Shown here piece by piece: positions 47,290 through 55,249 of a stretch of 64,000 nucleotides of DNA. Every line of letters begins with the position of its first letter. Within the stretch, counting starts at the first letter, position 1. This DNA is from Neorhizobium sp. Lineage in GTDB: Bacteria > Pseudomonadota > Alphaproteobacteria > Rhizobiales > Rhizobiaceae. A program made the translations under genes and the position numbers. The notes below the pieces were generated by a model, which searched no databases, was not told the origin of the DNA, and worked only from the letters and a program-made list of their open reading frames with translations. The DNA lies in assembly GCA_028283725.1 (NCBI GenBank), contig JAPWKC010000002.1, positions 529,025 to 593,024 on the forward strand. Direction: 5' to 3'.

Positions 47290-48218
47290 GCGTAATGCAC
47301 CTGCTTGTCCTGAACGCGGTACTGGATGAAGGTGAGGACCACGAGGATGGCGAGGAAGACGACCGTCAGCGCCGAGGCATAGCCGACGCGCAGGTAGACG
47401 AAGCCTTCCTGGTAGATGGTGAAAAGCAGCACTTCCGACGACTTGTTAGGGCCGCCTTCGGTCAGCGTCTTCACCGTCTCGAACACCTTGACCGCATTGA
47501 TGATGCTGATCGTGGTGACGAAGAGCGTCGTCGGCCCGAGCATCGGCCAGGTGACGAGGCGAAAGCGGTCGAAGGCGGATTTCGCGCCATCCACTTCGGC
47601 TGCCGAATAGAGTTCCCGCGGGATGGCGGTGAGACCGGCAAGGAAAAGCACGAGATTGAAGCCGACTGACTGCCACACGCCGATGATCGACAGCGAATAG
47701 AGCACCGTGCCGGCCGAGCCGAGCCAGTTGGGGCCGGGCAGGCCGAGAAGCGCCAGGAACTGGTTGACCGGGCCGATCGTCGGGTGGAACAGGTATTGCC
47801 AGACCGTTGCCATAGCGACGAGCAGCGAGGCGACGGGCAGGAAATAGGCGGTGCGGAAGAACGACCGGCCGATGCCTTCGGCCTCGATCAGCATCGCAAA
47901 CCCGAGCGCCATGAAGATCGAGACGGGAGCGACGATCGCCGTATAGACCGTGGTGTTCCACAGCGACTGGCGAAAGGTGCGGTCGGTCAGGAGTTCGGTG
48001 TAATTGTCCATGCCGACGAACTTGAAGCCGGAATAACCGAGTTCGAAATCGGTGAAGCTCAAAAACACCACGCCGGCCACCGGCAGGACGATGAAGAGCA
48101 GAAGCAGGATCAGCGCCGGTGCCGAAAGGATCAGGGCGTTGCGTGCCTCATGCCGTTCGGCCGTGGAGCGGCTTTTCGCCTTTGCGGCGTGAATGGATGC
48201 CGCGGTGATATCAGCCAT
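47286..48218 (-). CDS. ABC transporter permease, UgpA/MalF-like
   Basis: A 310-residue permease with six helices and the EAA motif AAEVDGAKSAFDRFRLVTWP. The polar N-terminus of about 30 residues precedes LILSAPALILLLLFIVLPVAG. The start at 48218 (MADITAASIHA) overlaps the upstream ATPase gene by eight bases; an in-frame start at 48311 lies inside that gene and is not used. Confidence 0.88.
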   Translation of the reverse strand: MADITAASIHAAKAKSRSTAERHEARNALILSAPALILLLLFIVLPVAGVVFLSFTDFELGYSGFKFVGMDNYTELLTDRTFRQSLWNTTVYTAIVAPVSIFMALGFAMLIEAEGIGRSFFRTAYFLPVASLLVAMATVWQYLFHPTIGPVNQFLALLGLPGPNWLGSAGTVLYSLSIIGVWQSVGFNLVLFLAGLTAIPRELYSAAEVDGAKSAFDRFRLVTWPMLGPTTLFVTTISIINAVKVFETVKTLTEGGPNKSSEVLLFTIYQEGFVYLRVGYASALTVVFLAILVVLTFIQYRVQDKQVHYA

Positions 48219-49389
48219 GCGCCAGCTCCGCCGTGTTGGTCTGGAGAATGGGGTCCGCAGCCAGCCGGCGACCGTCGGCACCGAAGACGAAGAGATGGTC
48301 GGCAGCGACATCGAGGCGGACCGGAGTGCTGCTCGAAAGCTTGCCGCCTTCCGCAGGCGTCAGCTTGGCAACGACCGTCGCGCCGATGGCATCGAGCCGG
48401 CAATAGGCGATGATCTCGGAGCCGAGGAATTCGACGCGTTCGACGCGGCCGCGAAGGCCGCTTTCGCCCGCTTCGTCGCCGGCGATGACCTTGACGAATT
48501 CCGGCCGGAAACCGATCGTGACCGGCGAGCCGGATGTGATGTTCTTGTCTTTCAGCTCGCAGATGGCGCCGGCAAAGGCGACGATCCCGCCTGACATGAC
48601 ATGCGAATTGAGAATGTTGATGCGCGGCTGGCCGACGAATTTCGCCACTTCCACATGCGCCGGATCGTCATAGATCACCTGCGGGGCGGCAAGCTGCAGC
48701 ATTTCGCCGCCGATCATCACGGCAACGCGGTCTGCCATCGACAGGGCTTCCGCCTGATCGTGGGTGACATAGACAGTCGGCACGCCGGCGCGGCGATGCA
48801 ATTCGACGATCTCGCCGCGGGCATGGACGCGCAGGTTGGCGTCGAGGTTGGAGAGCGGCTCGTCCATCAGGAATACGGCCGGACGGCGCACCATGGCACG
48901 GGCAAGCGCCACGCGCTGACGCTGGCCGCCGGACATCTGGCCGGGCTTGCGGTCGAGCAGATGGTCGATCTTCAGCGCCGCCGCCATCTCGCGCACGTCG
49001 CGGCCGATTTCACTCACCGCCTTTCGCTGGCCCGGCATCAGTGGGCCGACAAGCGGCAGGCGCTGGAGGGTGGAGAGCCTGCGCATGGCTAGCGGCACGG
49101 CGATGTTTTCCGACGCCGTCAGATGCGGATAGAGCGCATAGGACTGGAAGACCATGGCGACGTTGCGGTCGGCCGGCTGCATGTCGGTGATGACGGTATC
49201 TCCGACCACGATTTCGCCCGCATCAGCGGATTCAAGGCCTGCGAGAATGCGAAGGAGCGTGCTCTTGCCGCAGCCCGACGGACCGACCAGCGCGATGAAC
49301 TCGCCCGGTGCCGCATCGAGGCTGATCCCTTTCAGGATCTGGTTTGCGCCGAAGGACTTTTCGATGTTGCGAAGCGAAAGTGCGCTCAT
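48211..49389 (-). CDS. ABC transporter ATP-binding protein, UgpC/MalK-like
   Basis: A 392-residue ATPase. Walker A is GPSGCGKST near residue 38, the signature is [15 protein letters not shown], Walker B is VFLMDEPLSNLD, and the switch His is in YVTHDQAEA. A C-terminal OB/TOBE regulatory domain of about 130 residues follows (VTIGFRPEFVKVI). About 25 residues between the Q-loop and signature are longer than in MalK. It overlaps the phosphoesterase gene by four bases, so the two are probably translationally coupled. Confidence 0.9.
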   Translation of the reverse strand: MSALSLRNIEKSFGANQILKGISLDAAPGEFIALVGPSGCGKSTLLRILAGLESADAGEIVVGDTVITDMQPADRNVAMVFQSYALYPHLTASENIAVPLAMRRLSTLQRLPLVGPLMPGQRKAVSEIGRDVREMAAALKIDHLLDRKPGQMSGGQRQRVALARAMVRRPAVFLMDEPLSNLDANLRVHARGEIVELHRRAGVPTVYVTHDQAEALSMADRVAVMIGGEMLQLAAPQVIYDDPAHVEVAKFVGQPRINILNSHVMSGGIVAFAGAICELKDKNITSGSPVTIGFRPEFVKVIAGDEAGESGLRGRVERVEFLGSEIIAYCRLDAIGATVVAKLTPAEGGKLSSSTPVRLDVAADHLFVFGADGRRLAADPILQTNTAELAHG

Positions 49390-50231
49390 TCGGCAGCATC
49401 CTTGTTGGGGTCGGTCTTGGGCGCCGACTGGGGATAGACCTCGTGGATGACGTCGTCGATATAATGGGCGGTCATGCCCGGCACCTTGACGATCTCACTC
49501 GTCAGCTGGTCGCCGTCGATCGTATGGACGACGGCGCCGACGAGCCGCTCGCCCGGCATTTCGCGCTCCAGTGTATCGATGATGAAGGCTGCCGAAGGCC
49601 CCCAGACGAGCGACGTGTTTTCGAACTGGCCCTTCCAGGCCCAGTGCAGGTGGCCGCTCGCAAACAAAGGCACGTCATGGGCGGCCATCAGATCGTAGAT
49701 CCGCTTGCGCTGGTTCGGACGCACGCCCCAATAGCCGGTGTCGCCTTCATGCGGTTCATCGACGAAGAGTGGTTTGTGCGAGAAAAGCGCCAGCCGGCGT
49801 CCGTTGCGGGTCTCGAATGCGGTCCGCAGCCATTCGAATTGCGCCTCTTCCTCATCGTCCTCGTGACCGAGGAGAAGCGCGTTGATCCCAACGAGACGCC
49901 AGCCATCCGCATCTTCGACAAACCGGTCTTCGCCGGCGAGCGACCGCCAGCGGGAAAGCCGCTCGGCATTGACCGGCTGGGACGAGCCGGGCAGGTGGCC
50001 GACATCGTGATTGCCAGGAATGATCAGCATGGGCGCGGTCGCCTGACGCATCAAATCCATGGAAAATGTGATGTCGTCAGCCTTGTCTGCGCCATCGACG
50101 GTCAGGTCGCCGGTATGGACGATCAGGTCGGGCTTCTGCGCTTCGATCCATTCGAGCAGCGGCGCCCAGTTTCCGTTGAAATGGCGCTTTTCCGGGGAAA
50201 AATGGGTATCCGTGATCTGGACGATTTTCAC
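49386..50231 (-). CDS. Calcineurin-like metallophosphoesterase (GpdQ/CpdA type)
   Basis: A 281-residue cytoplasmic phosphodiesterase. The metal-binding blocks are in order: QITDTHF, HTGDLT, IPGNHDVG, FSHKPLF and ASGHLHW. It resembles GpdQ and CpdA, which cleave phosphodiesters such as glycerophosphodiesters or cAMP. The start is a GTG at 50231, with GGAG seven bases upstream; an ATG at 50258 lacks a ribosome site and lies only 24 bases from the Pho box. It is the first gene of the ugp-like operon, so imported phosphodiesters are probably its substrates, in the manner of UgpQ. Confidence 0.85.
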   Translation of the reverse strand: MKIVQITDTHFSPEKRHFNGNWAPLLEWIEAQKPDLIVHTGDLTVDGADKADDITFSMDLMRQATAPMLIIPGNHDVGHLPGSSQPVNAERLSRWRSLAGEDRFVEDADGWRLVGINALLLGHEDDEEEAQFEWLRTAFETRNGRRLALFSHKPLFVDEPHEGDTGYWGVRPNQRKRIYDLMAAHDVPLFASGHLHWAWKGQFENTSLVWGPSAAFIIDTLEREMPGERLVGAVVHTIDGDQLTSEIVKVPGMTAHYIDDVIHEVYPQSAPKTDPNKDAAE

Positions 50232-50281
50232 GCTGGCACTCCGATGCGGCTTGTTCATCGGCGCGGTCTTAGCGGTGGCTG

Positions 50282-50340
50282 TTAACAGTCTCGTAACAGT
50301 TGTTTCCAGCGATCTTCCAATTTTGTCACCGAACTGTCGC
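50282..50340. promoter_or_regulatory. Two PhoB-type boxes in opposite orientation
   Basis: On the minus strand, CTGTTAC-GAGA-CTGTTAA (50299-50282) is a direct repeat with 11-base period like the PHO box CTGTCAT-N4-CTGTCAT, placed 51 bases before the GTG start of the phosphoesterase. On the plus strand, TTGTCAC-CGAA-CTGTCGC (50323-50340) is a second box facing the aminopeptidase gene. Confidence 0.65.
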
Positions 50341-50546
50341 AAAGTTCGCAAGCTCTGTGGAGCCGGTTGAGACATCGAACGGCAATTGCTTGGTTTTCAG
50401 TCACATAGCTGTCGACGGAGGTGCGGCGCCCTGCCGCGCCCCTTGCAAAGCCGGTCTTAAACTATTCCGTTTTTGTTGTGCCGCAGCGCGGCAAGCGGGA
50501 GTAACGTGCGGCCAATTCGAAGGGGATGACGGCAGGGCTTTCACAT

Positions 50547-51635
50547 ATGACGAACGACAGGCGCCTCAGGCTGCGCGATCTCGGCATCGCGCCGGGACAG
50601 TTCGAGACGGGTTTGCTCAACGCGATCACCGATGTCGACGGTGTCACGGTCGGCCATGTCAATTGTCATGAGGGGACACGGACCCGCACCGGCGCCACCG
50701 CCATCCTTCCGCATGGCGGCAATCTGTTTCAGGACAAGGTGCCGGCAGCACTCGCCATCTTCAACGGTTTCGGAAAATTCGCCGGCGTCTCGCAGATCGC
50801 CGAACTCGGTGAGATCGAGACGCCGATCCTGCTCACCAACACGCTGGCCGTCGGCCGAGGCATAGAGGCGCTCAATCTCTACACCCTGGCGCAGCCCGGC
50901 AACGAAACGGTCGTGTCGCTGAATGCCGTCGTCGGCGAAACCAACGATTCGAGGCTGAACGATATCCGCGCGGCCCGCCCGAGCGTCGATGAAATGCTTG
51001 GCGCTCTATCTTCGGCAACGTCGGGCCCGGTTGCCGAAGGCGCCGTTGGCGCCGGTTCGGGCACGGTCGCCTTCGGCCTGAAGGGCGGTATCGGCACGAG
51101 TTCGCGTAACGTGCCGGTGTCGGGCGAAACCTACACGCTCGGTGTCCTCGTCCAGTCCAATTATGGCGGCACGCTGACGATCGACGGCATGCCCTACAGG
51201 CCGGATGATGCCGGCTCGGAAAAGTACGATACCTCGAAACATGACAAGGACGGCTCGATCGTGATGATCGTCGCCACCGACGCGCCGCTCTGTTCGCGCA
51301 ATCTGAAACGGCTGGCGGAACGCTGTTTCGGCGGGCTCGCCCGCACCGGGGCTGCCCTTTCAAACGGTTCTGGCGACTACGCGCTCGCCTTCTCGACGCA
51401 TGAGCGCGTGCGCCGCACACCGGAGCGCCGGAGCGCGGTCTGCGACTATCCGGTCCTTTCCAACGATGTCGTTTCGCCGCTCTTCGAAGCCGTGATCGAG
51501 GCGACCGAGGAAGCGATCATCAATTCGATGACGATGGCGACGACCACGCATGGCTACAATGCCGGCACTGGTCGCAACCAGACGGTCGACGCCATTTCAA
51601 TCGACGCCATTTCCCGGTTGGCAAACCGCCGCTGA
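50547..51635 (+). CDS. P1-family aminopeptidase, DmpA/BapA type
   Basis: A 362-residue Ntn-type hydrolase of peptidase family S58. DmpA from Ochrobactrum releases both L- and D-residues from peptides, and BapA releases beta-amino acids. The autoprocessing Gly-Ser bond is in KHDKDGSIVMIVATDAPL; the new N-terminal Ser, about residue 237, is the nucleophile. GLKGGIGTSSR and GVLVQSNYGGTLTIDG are family blocks. The start at 50547 (MTNDRRLRL) has AGGG nine bases upstream; an ATG at 50526 directly abuts AAGGGG. It is followed by a D-amino-acid transaminase gene 46 bases later. Confidence 0.87.
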   Translation: MTNDRRLRLRDLGIAPGQFETGLLNAITDVDGVTVGHVNCHEGTRTRTGATAILPHGGNLFQDKVPAALAIFNGFGKFAGVSQIAELGEIETPILLTNTLAVGRGIEALNLYTLAQPGNETVVSLNAVVGETNDSRLNDIRAARPSVDEMLGALSSATSGPVAEGAVGAGSGTVAFGLKGGIGTSSRNVPVSGETYTLGVLVQSNYGGTLTIDGMPYRPDDAGSEKYDTSKHDKDGSIVMIVATDAPLCSRNLKRLAERCFGGLARTGAALSNGSGDYALAFSTHERVRRTPERRSAVCDYPVLSNDVVSPLFEAVIEATEEAIINSMTMATTTHGYNAGTGRNQTVDAISIDAISRLANRR

Positions 51636-51681
51636 CCCTTCCCATACGGCTTGACCGCCGCCCCGCCCATACGGAGTTTCC

Positions 51682-52548
51682 ATGCCTTCCAAGACGCCCC
51701 GCACCGTCTATCTCAACGGCCAGTTCCTGTCGGAAAACGACGCGCATATCTCGATCTTCGATCGCGGCTTCCTGTTCGGCGACGGCATTTACGAAGTGAC
51801 TGCCGTTCTTGACGGCAAGCTTATCGACAGCCCCCTGCATATGGCCCGTCTGGAACGCAGCGTCGGTGAAATCGGCGGCCGCCTGCCGATCTCGACGGAC
51901 GAGATCGTCACGATCGAAAAGAAGCTGATCGAGGCAAACGACCTGACCGAAGGCATGATCTACCTCCAGTACACGCGCGGTGCCGAGGATCGCAATTTCT
52001 ACTACACGGACGATCTGCAGCCGACGCTTCTGATGTTCACGCAGGCGAAAACGCTGGAGCATGTGGCTGCCGTCGAAAAGGGCCTGAAGGTCAAGATCGT
52101 GCCCGATCAGCGCTGGGAACGCCGCGATATCAAGAGCGTCTGCCTCCTGCCGCAAGTTCTCGCCAAGCGCATCGCCAAGGCCGAAGGCTGCGACGAGGCC
52201 TGGATGGTGGAAGACGGTTTCGTCACCGAGGGTGCTTCGTCGACGGCCTATATCATCACCGAGGACGGTCGCATCATCACGCGCGGCAACAGCAAGACGA
52301 CGCTGCCGGGCTGTACCCGTCTTGCCGTTCTCGATCTCGCAAGAGAACAGGGTCTTACCGTCGAAGAGCGCCCCTTCTCGGTGGAAGAGGCGATGTCGGC
52401 GCGAGAAGCCTGCCTCACCAGCGCCTCAAATTTCGTCGTGCCGATCACGGCGATCGACGGCAAGCCGGTTGGCGACGGTGTGCCTGGCCCGATGTTCAAG
52501 CGTCTGCGTGAAATCTACATGACCAACGCCCGCAAGACGGCCGTCTGA
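51682..52548 (+). CDS. dat: D-amino-acid transaminase
   Basis: A 288-residue class IV (fold-type IV) PLP enzyme that interconverts D-amino acids and 2-oxoacids, classically making D-glutamate from D-alanine. ISIFDRGFLFGDGIYEV at the start, RWERRDIKSVCLLPQVLAKR with the PLP-binding Lys at about residue 151, and EGASSTAYIITEDGRIITR match D-amino-acid transaminases. Branched-chain transaminases are less likely because of the RxxRxDIKS pattern. It closes the plus-strand pair with the P1 peptidase and is followed by a strong terminator. Confidence 0.88.
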   Translation: MPSKTPRTVYLNGQFLSENDAHISIFDRGFLFGDGIYEVTAVLDGKLIDSPLHMARLERSVGEIGGRLPISTDEIVTIEKKLIEANDLTEGMIYLQYTRGAEDRNFYYTDDLQPTLLMFTQAKTLEHVAAVEKGLKVKIVPDQRWERRDIKSVCLLPQVLAKRIAKAEGCDEAWMVEDGFVTEGASSTAYIITEDGRIITRGNSKTTLPGCTRLAVLDLAREQGLTVEERPFSVEEAMSAREACLTSASNFVVPITAIDGKPVGDGVPGPMFKRLREIYMTNARKTAV

Positions 52549-52554
52549 TCGCCT

Positions 52555-52601
52555 TCGAAAGGCAGGGGTGGCGATCACTCGCCCCTGCCTTTCGAGTTTT
52601 T
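52555..52601 (+). terminator. Rho-independent terminator after dat
   Basis: A perfect 14-base stem, TCGAAAGGCAGGGG with CCCCTGCCTTTCGA, around a 13-base loop, followed by GTTTTT. Confidence 0.9.
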
Positions 52602-52747
52602 ATGTGCACTGCGGCAGGTCGGCGGATGTGCCGAAAGACTGGCGCAAGCGCCGCGCCCTAAGGTCGGTTTTCAAGGCCGGCAATCCTCCCCCATTTCATC
52701 GCGTTTGAATTTGATGCCGCCGGTCCCGTCGAATTTCGGAACAGGTC

Positions 52748-54259
52748 ATGCAGGCAATCGGGACGTCCGGTATCTGGCTGTCGAACAGCCCCTCCTTCCT
52801 CAAATTCCATGCGGCCTCCACGGCGCTGATGCTCGTCAGCGGCGGCGATCGGCGCATCGTTCCCGATCCGGTCACCGGCCGAAACCGCTACGGCACGCTT
52901 GTATCGCCAGCCGAGGGCGAAATCTCGTTTGCCTCGACGACCGCCAGCAACATCTCGACCGAGAGCTTTCGCGCCGCCGGAGAGGCTCTCGAACGCCTGA
53001 TCGATCCCGACGCGCCTGGCCAGACCACTCCCGCAGTCTGGTTCGGCGACATTCGGCAAAGGATGAAGTCGGGGCTCGGTGCGAACGGGTCGGAGGTCGT
53101 GCTTGCTGCCTCTGGGACCGATCTCGAACTTCTGGCCCTTGCGCTTGTCACCGGCCTTTCCGCGCGTCCACTCACCAATATCGTCATTGCGCCCGACGAG
53201 ACCGGCAGCGGCGTGCCGCGCGCCGCCGCGGGATTCCATTATTCCGATCTCACGGCGCTCGGTGACGAGGCGCTTGCCGGTACCCCGGTGGACGGCATGG
53301 CGATCGAGCGGATCGACATGGTGACGGTGTTCATCCGCGATCCGGAGGGCCGCCGCCGTCACGAGACCGCGGTCGATGCCGATGTCATCGCGGCGACCGA
53401 GATAGCCTTGAAACAGGGCTATGACGTGCTCCTGCATGTGCTCGATACGTCGAAGACAGGCCTTTCCGGGGTTTCGCGCGCTGCTGCCCGCCATGCGGCA
53501 GGTCTTGCGCCGGGCCGCGTCCATGTCATCGTCGATGCCTGTCAATTCCGCTGCCCGACATCCACTCTGCGAGCCGATCTTGACGACGGGTTCATGGTGG
53601 CCGTCACCGGCTCGAAATTTCTCGCCGGCCCCCCCTTTGCCGGCGCCTTGTTGATACCGCAGGCGCTTGCCAGCGAATTTTCCGCGCCCGGCAGGCTTCC
53701 CTTGGGTTTTGCGTCCTATTGTGCCGGTCAGGACTGGCCGATGGCGATGCGGGAAAAAATGAACTTTCCCTTCGGCCAGGAGGCGAATGTCGGGCTCGGT
53801 CTGCGCTGGATCGCGGCGCTCGAACATCTCGATGGGCTGTCCGGTGTAGATGCCGCCACGCAGCTTGCCATCAGACACGGCATTCTGTCGCTGATGCGCG
53901 AGCGGATCGCGCAGGCCGACCGGCTGTTCCTGCATGCCGATGATGAGGGCGATCATATCGCGGCAAGCGCCATCCTGCCCTTTTCCATACGTGACGCTGA
54001 TGGCCGGCCGATGGCTTTCGAAGCTGCACAGGCGGTCCACGTCGCACTTCGCGAGGGCGACAATGGCCCAGTCTGCCATGTGGGGCAGGCGGTAAAGCTT
54101 GGCCGGCGCGCTGTCCTGCGCCTGGCGGTCTCGGCCCCGGATCTTGTGGGTGCCGGCAGGATGATGCAGGCAGGACTAGGTCTCGATGCAGCGCTCGCGC
54201 CCGTCGCGCAGCGATTGGACGTCGTATTTGATCGTCTCTCGCAGGTTCTTACGCGCTGA
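52748..54259 (+). CDS. Uncharacterised fold-type-I PLP-dependent enzyme
   Basis: A 503-residue protein of aminotransferase class V-like build. LAASGTDLELLALAL near residue 120 resembles the cofactor phosphate-binding loop, VIVDACQFRCP (Asp 263) is the expected Asp that contacts the pyridine nitrogen, and AVTGSKFLAGPPFAGALL (Lys 290) is the likely Schiff-base lysine. The N-terminal about 100 residues and the last about 150 do not resemble common transaminases. I cannot name the reaction. Its place inside a cluster of D-amino-acid genes suggests a racemase, lyase or transaminase on D-residues. No strong ribosome site was seen. Confidence 0.65.
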   Translation: MQAIGTSGIWLSNSPSFLKFHAASTALMLVSGGDRRIVPDPVTGRNRYGTLVSPAEGEISFASTTASNISTESFRAAGEALERLIDPDAPGQTTPAVWFGDIRQRMKSGLGANGSEVVLAASGTDLELLALALVTGLSARPLTNIVIAPDETGSGVPRAAAGFHYSDLTALGDEALAGTPVDGMAIERIDMVTVFIRDPEGRRRHETAVDADVIAATEIALKQGYDVLLHVLDTSKTGLSGVSRAAARHAAGLAPGRVHVIVDACQFRCPTSTLRADLDDGFMVAVTGSKFLAGPPFAGALLIPQALASEFSAPGRLPLGFASYCAGQDWPMAMREKMNFPFGQEANVGLGLRWIAALEHLDGLSGVDAATQLAIRHGILSLMRERIAQADRLFLHADDEGDHIAASAILPFSIRDADGRPMAFEAAQAVHVALREGDNGPVCHVGQAVKLGRRAVLRLAVSAPDLVGAGRMMQAGLGLDAALAPVAQRLDVVFDRLSQVLTR

Positions 54260-54271
54260 CGATCACGGCCG

Positions 54272-55156
54272 TCACTTGCTGTCGAGCGAATTCCAGATCC
54301 GCTTGACGATCGGCCGGCGGTTTTCCTTGGAGCGATAGAGGCGGATTTCCACCTCTATCTCCCATTCCGGACCGCCCGCGCGGGTGAGGGTGCCGGATGT
54401 GAGTTCGGCCGTGACGAGGCTTTCCGGTATCCATGCCACTCCCCAACCGGCCATCGCCATGCCCTTGAGGCCCACAGACATGCCGCCCACATGCACGCGG
54501 TTTTCGGCTGGCAGCCGCTCGGCGATCACGCCGCTGATCAGGTTTCCGAAGAACGACGCCTTGTGATAGCCGACATGCGCGAAACCGGGTTCGATCCTGT
54601 GCTTCGGGGTGCCATCGGCATTGGGAGCCGAGACCGGTATGATGTTTTCCCGGCCGAGCTCGTGGTATTCGAACTGCGGATCGAGCAGCATCGGTACCTG
54701 CATGTGCTGGTAGGTGAGCAGAAAGTCCGATTCGCCGTCGACCAGCGAGGTGAGGTTTTCTTCCATGCTGCCGGAATCGGATCGCAGATGCGACAGGATC
54801 GGCCCGATTCGGGCATTCAACCCGTTCAGCCAGTCTGGAAAGAAGGTAAAGGAAAGCGTGTGCAGCGCCGTCAGCGTCACGGTGCGAGCGTCGGCGCCAT
54901 CCTCGATCTGCAGGTTGCGGCGGGCCTGATAGAGCTGTTGCAGCGTCTGTTCCGCCACCAGCACGAAGCGCTCGCCGGCTTCTGTCAGACGCGACGGATA
55001 GGTGGCGCGGTCGATCAGGCTCGCCCCGACCCAGCCCTCGAGCTGGCGGATGCGTCTGCTGAAAGCGGACTGCGTCACATGCCGTTCCTCGGCAGCTTTG
55101 GAAAAATTCAGCGTTCTTGCGAGCGCCAGAAAATCCTCAAGCCATTTGACTTCCAA
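54272..55156 (-). CDS. LysR-family regulator, YjiE/HypT-like
   Basis: A 294-residue LysR protein. The helix-turn-helix EVKWLEDFLALARTLNFSKA, then QSAFSRRIRQLEGWVGASLI, closely follows the E. coli YjiE/HypT pattern (KWLxDFLxL, SRRIRxLE). The effector domain has GMAMAGWGVAWIPESLV. It converges with the PLP-enzyme gene and lies downstream of the D-aminopeptidase gene on the same strand, so it may regulate the peptide genes, or it could simply be a neighbour. Confidence 0.82.
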   Translation of the reverse strand: MEVKWLEDFLALARTLNFSKAAEERHVTQSAFSRRIRQLEGWVGASLIDRATYPSRLTEAGERFVLVAEQTLQQLYQARRNLQIEDGADARTVTLTALHTLSFTFFPDWLNGLNARIGPILSHLRSDSGSMEENLTSLVDGESDFLLTYQHMQVPMLLDPQFEYHELGRENIIPVSAPNADGTPKHRIEPGFAHVGYHKASFFGNLISGVIAERLPAENRVHVGGMSVGLKGMAMAGWGVAWIPESLVTAELTSGTLTRAGGPEWEIEVEIRLYRSKENRRPIVKRIWNSLDSK

Positions 55157-55249
55157 TCGAGCCTCCCACCGTCAGACCATATCCGTGGCCTTCCTTGGTC
55201 CGAACGGCGGGAAAAAGCAATGTGGGGGCAACCGATGGCAACAGGAGCA

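Noticed and set aside
52658..54079. A 473-codon minus-strand frame opposite the PLP enzyme
   Set aside because: The plus-strand frame shows PLP residues and class-V-like motifs; the minus frame has none.
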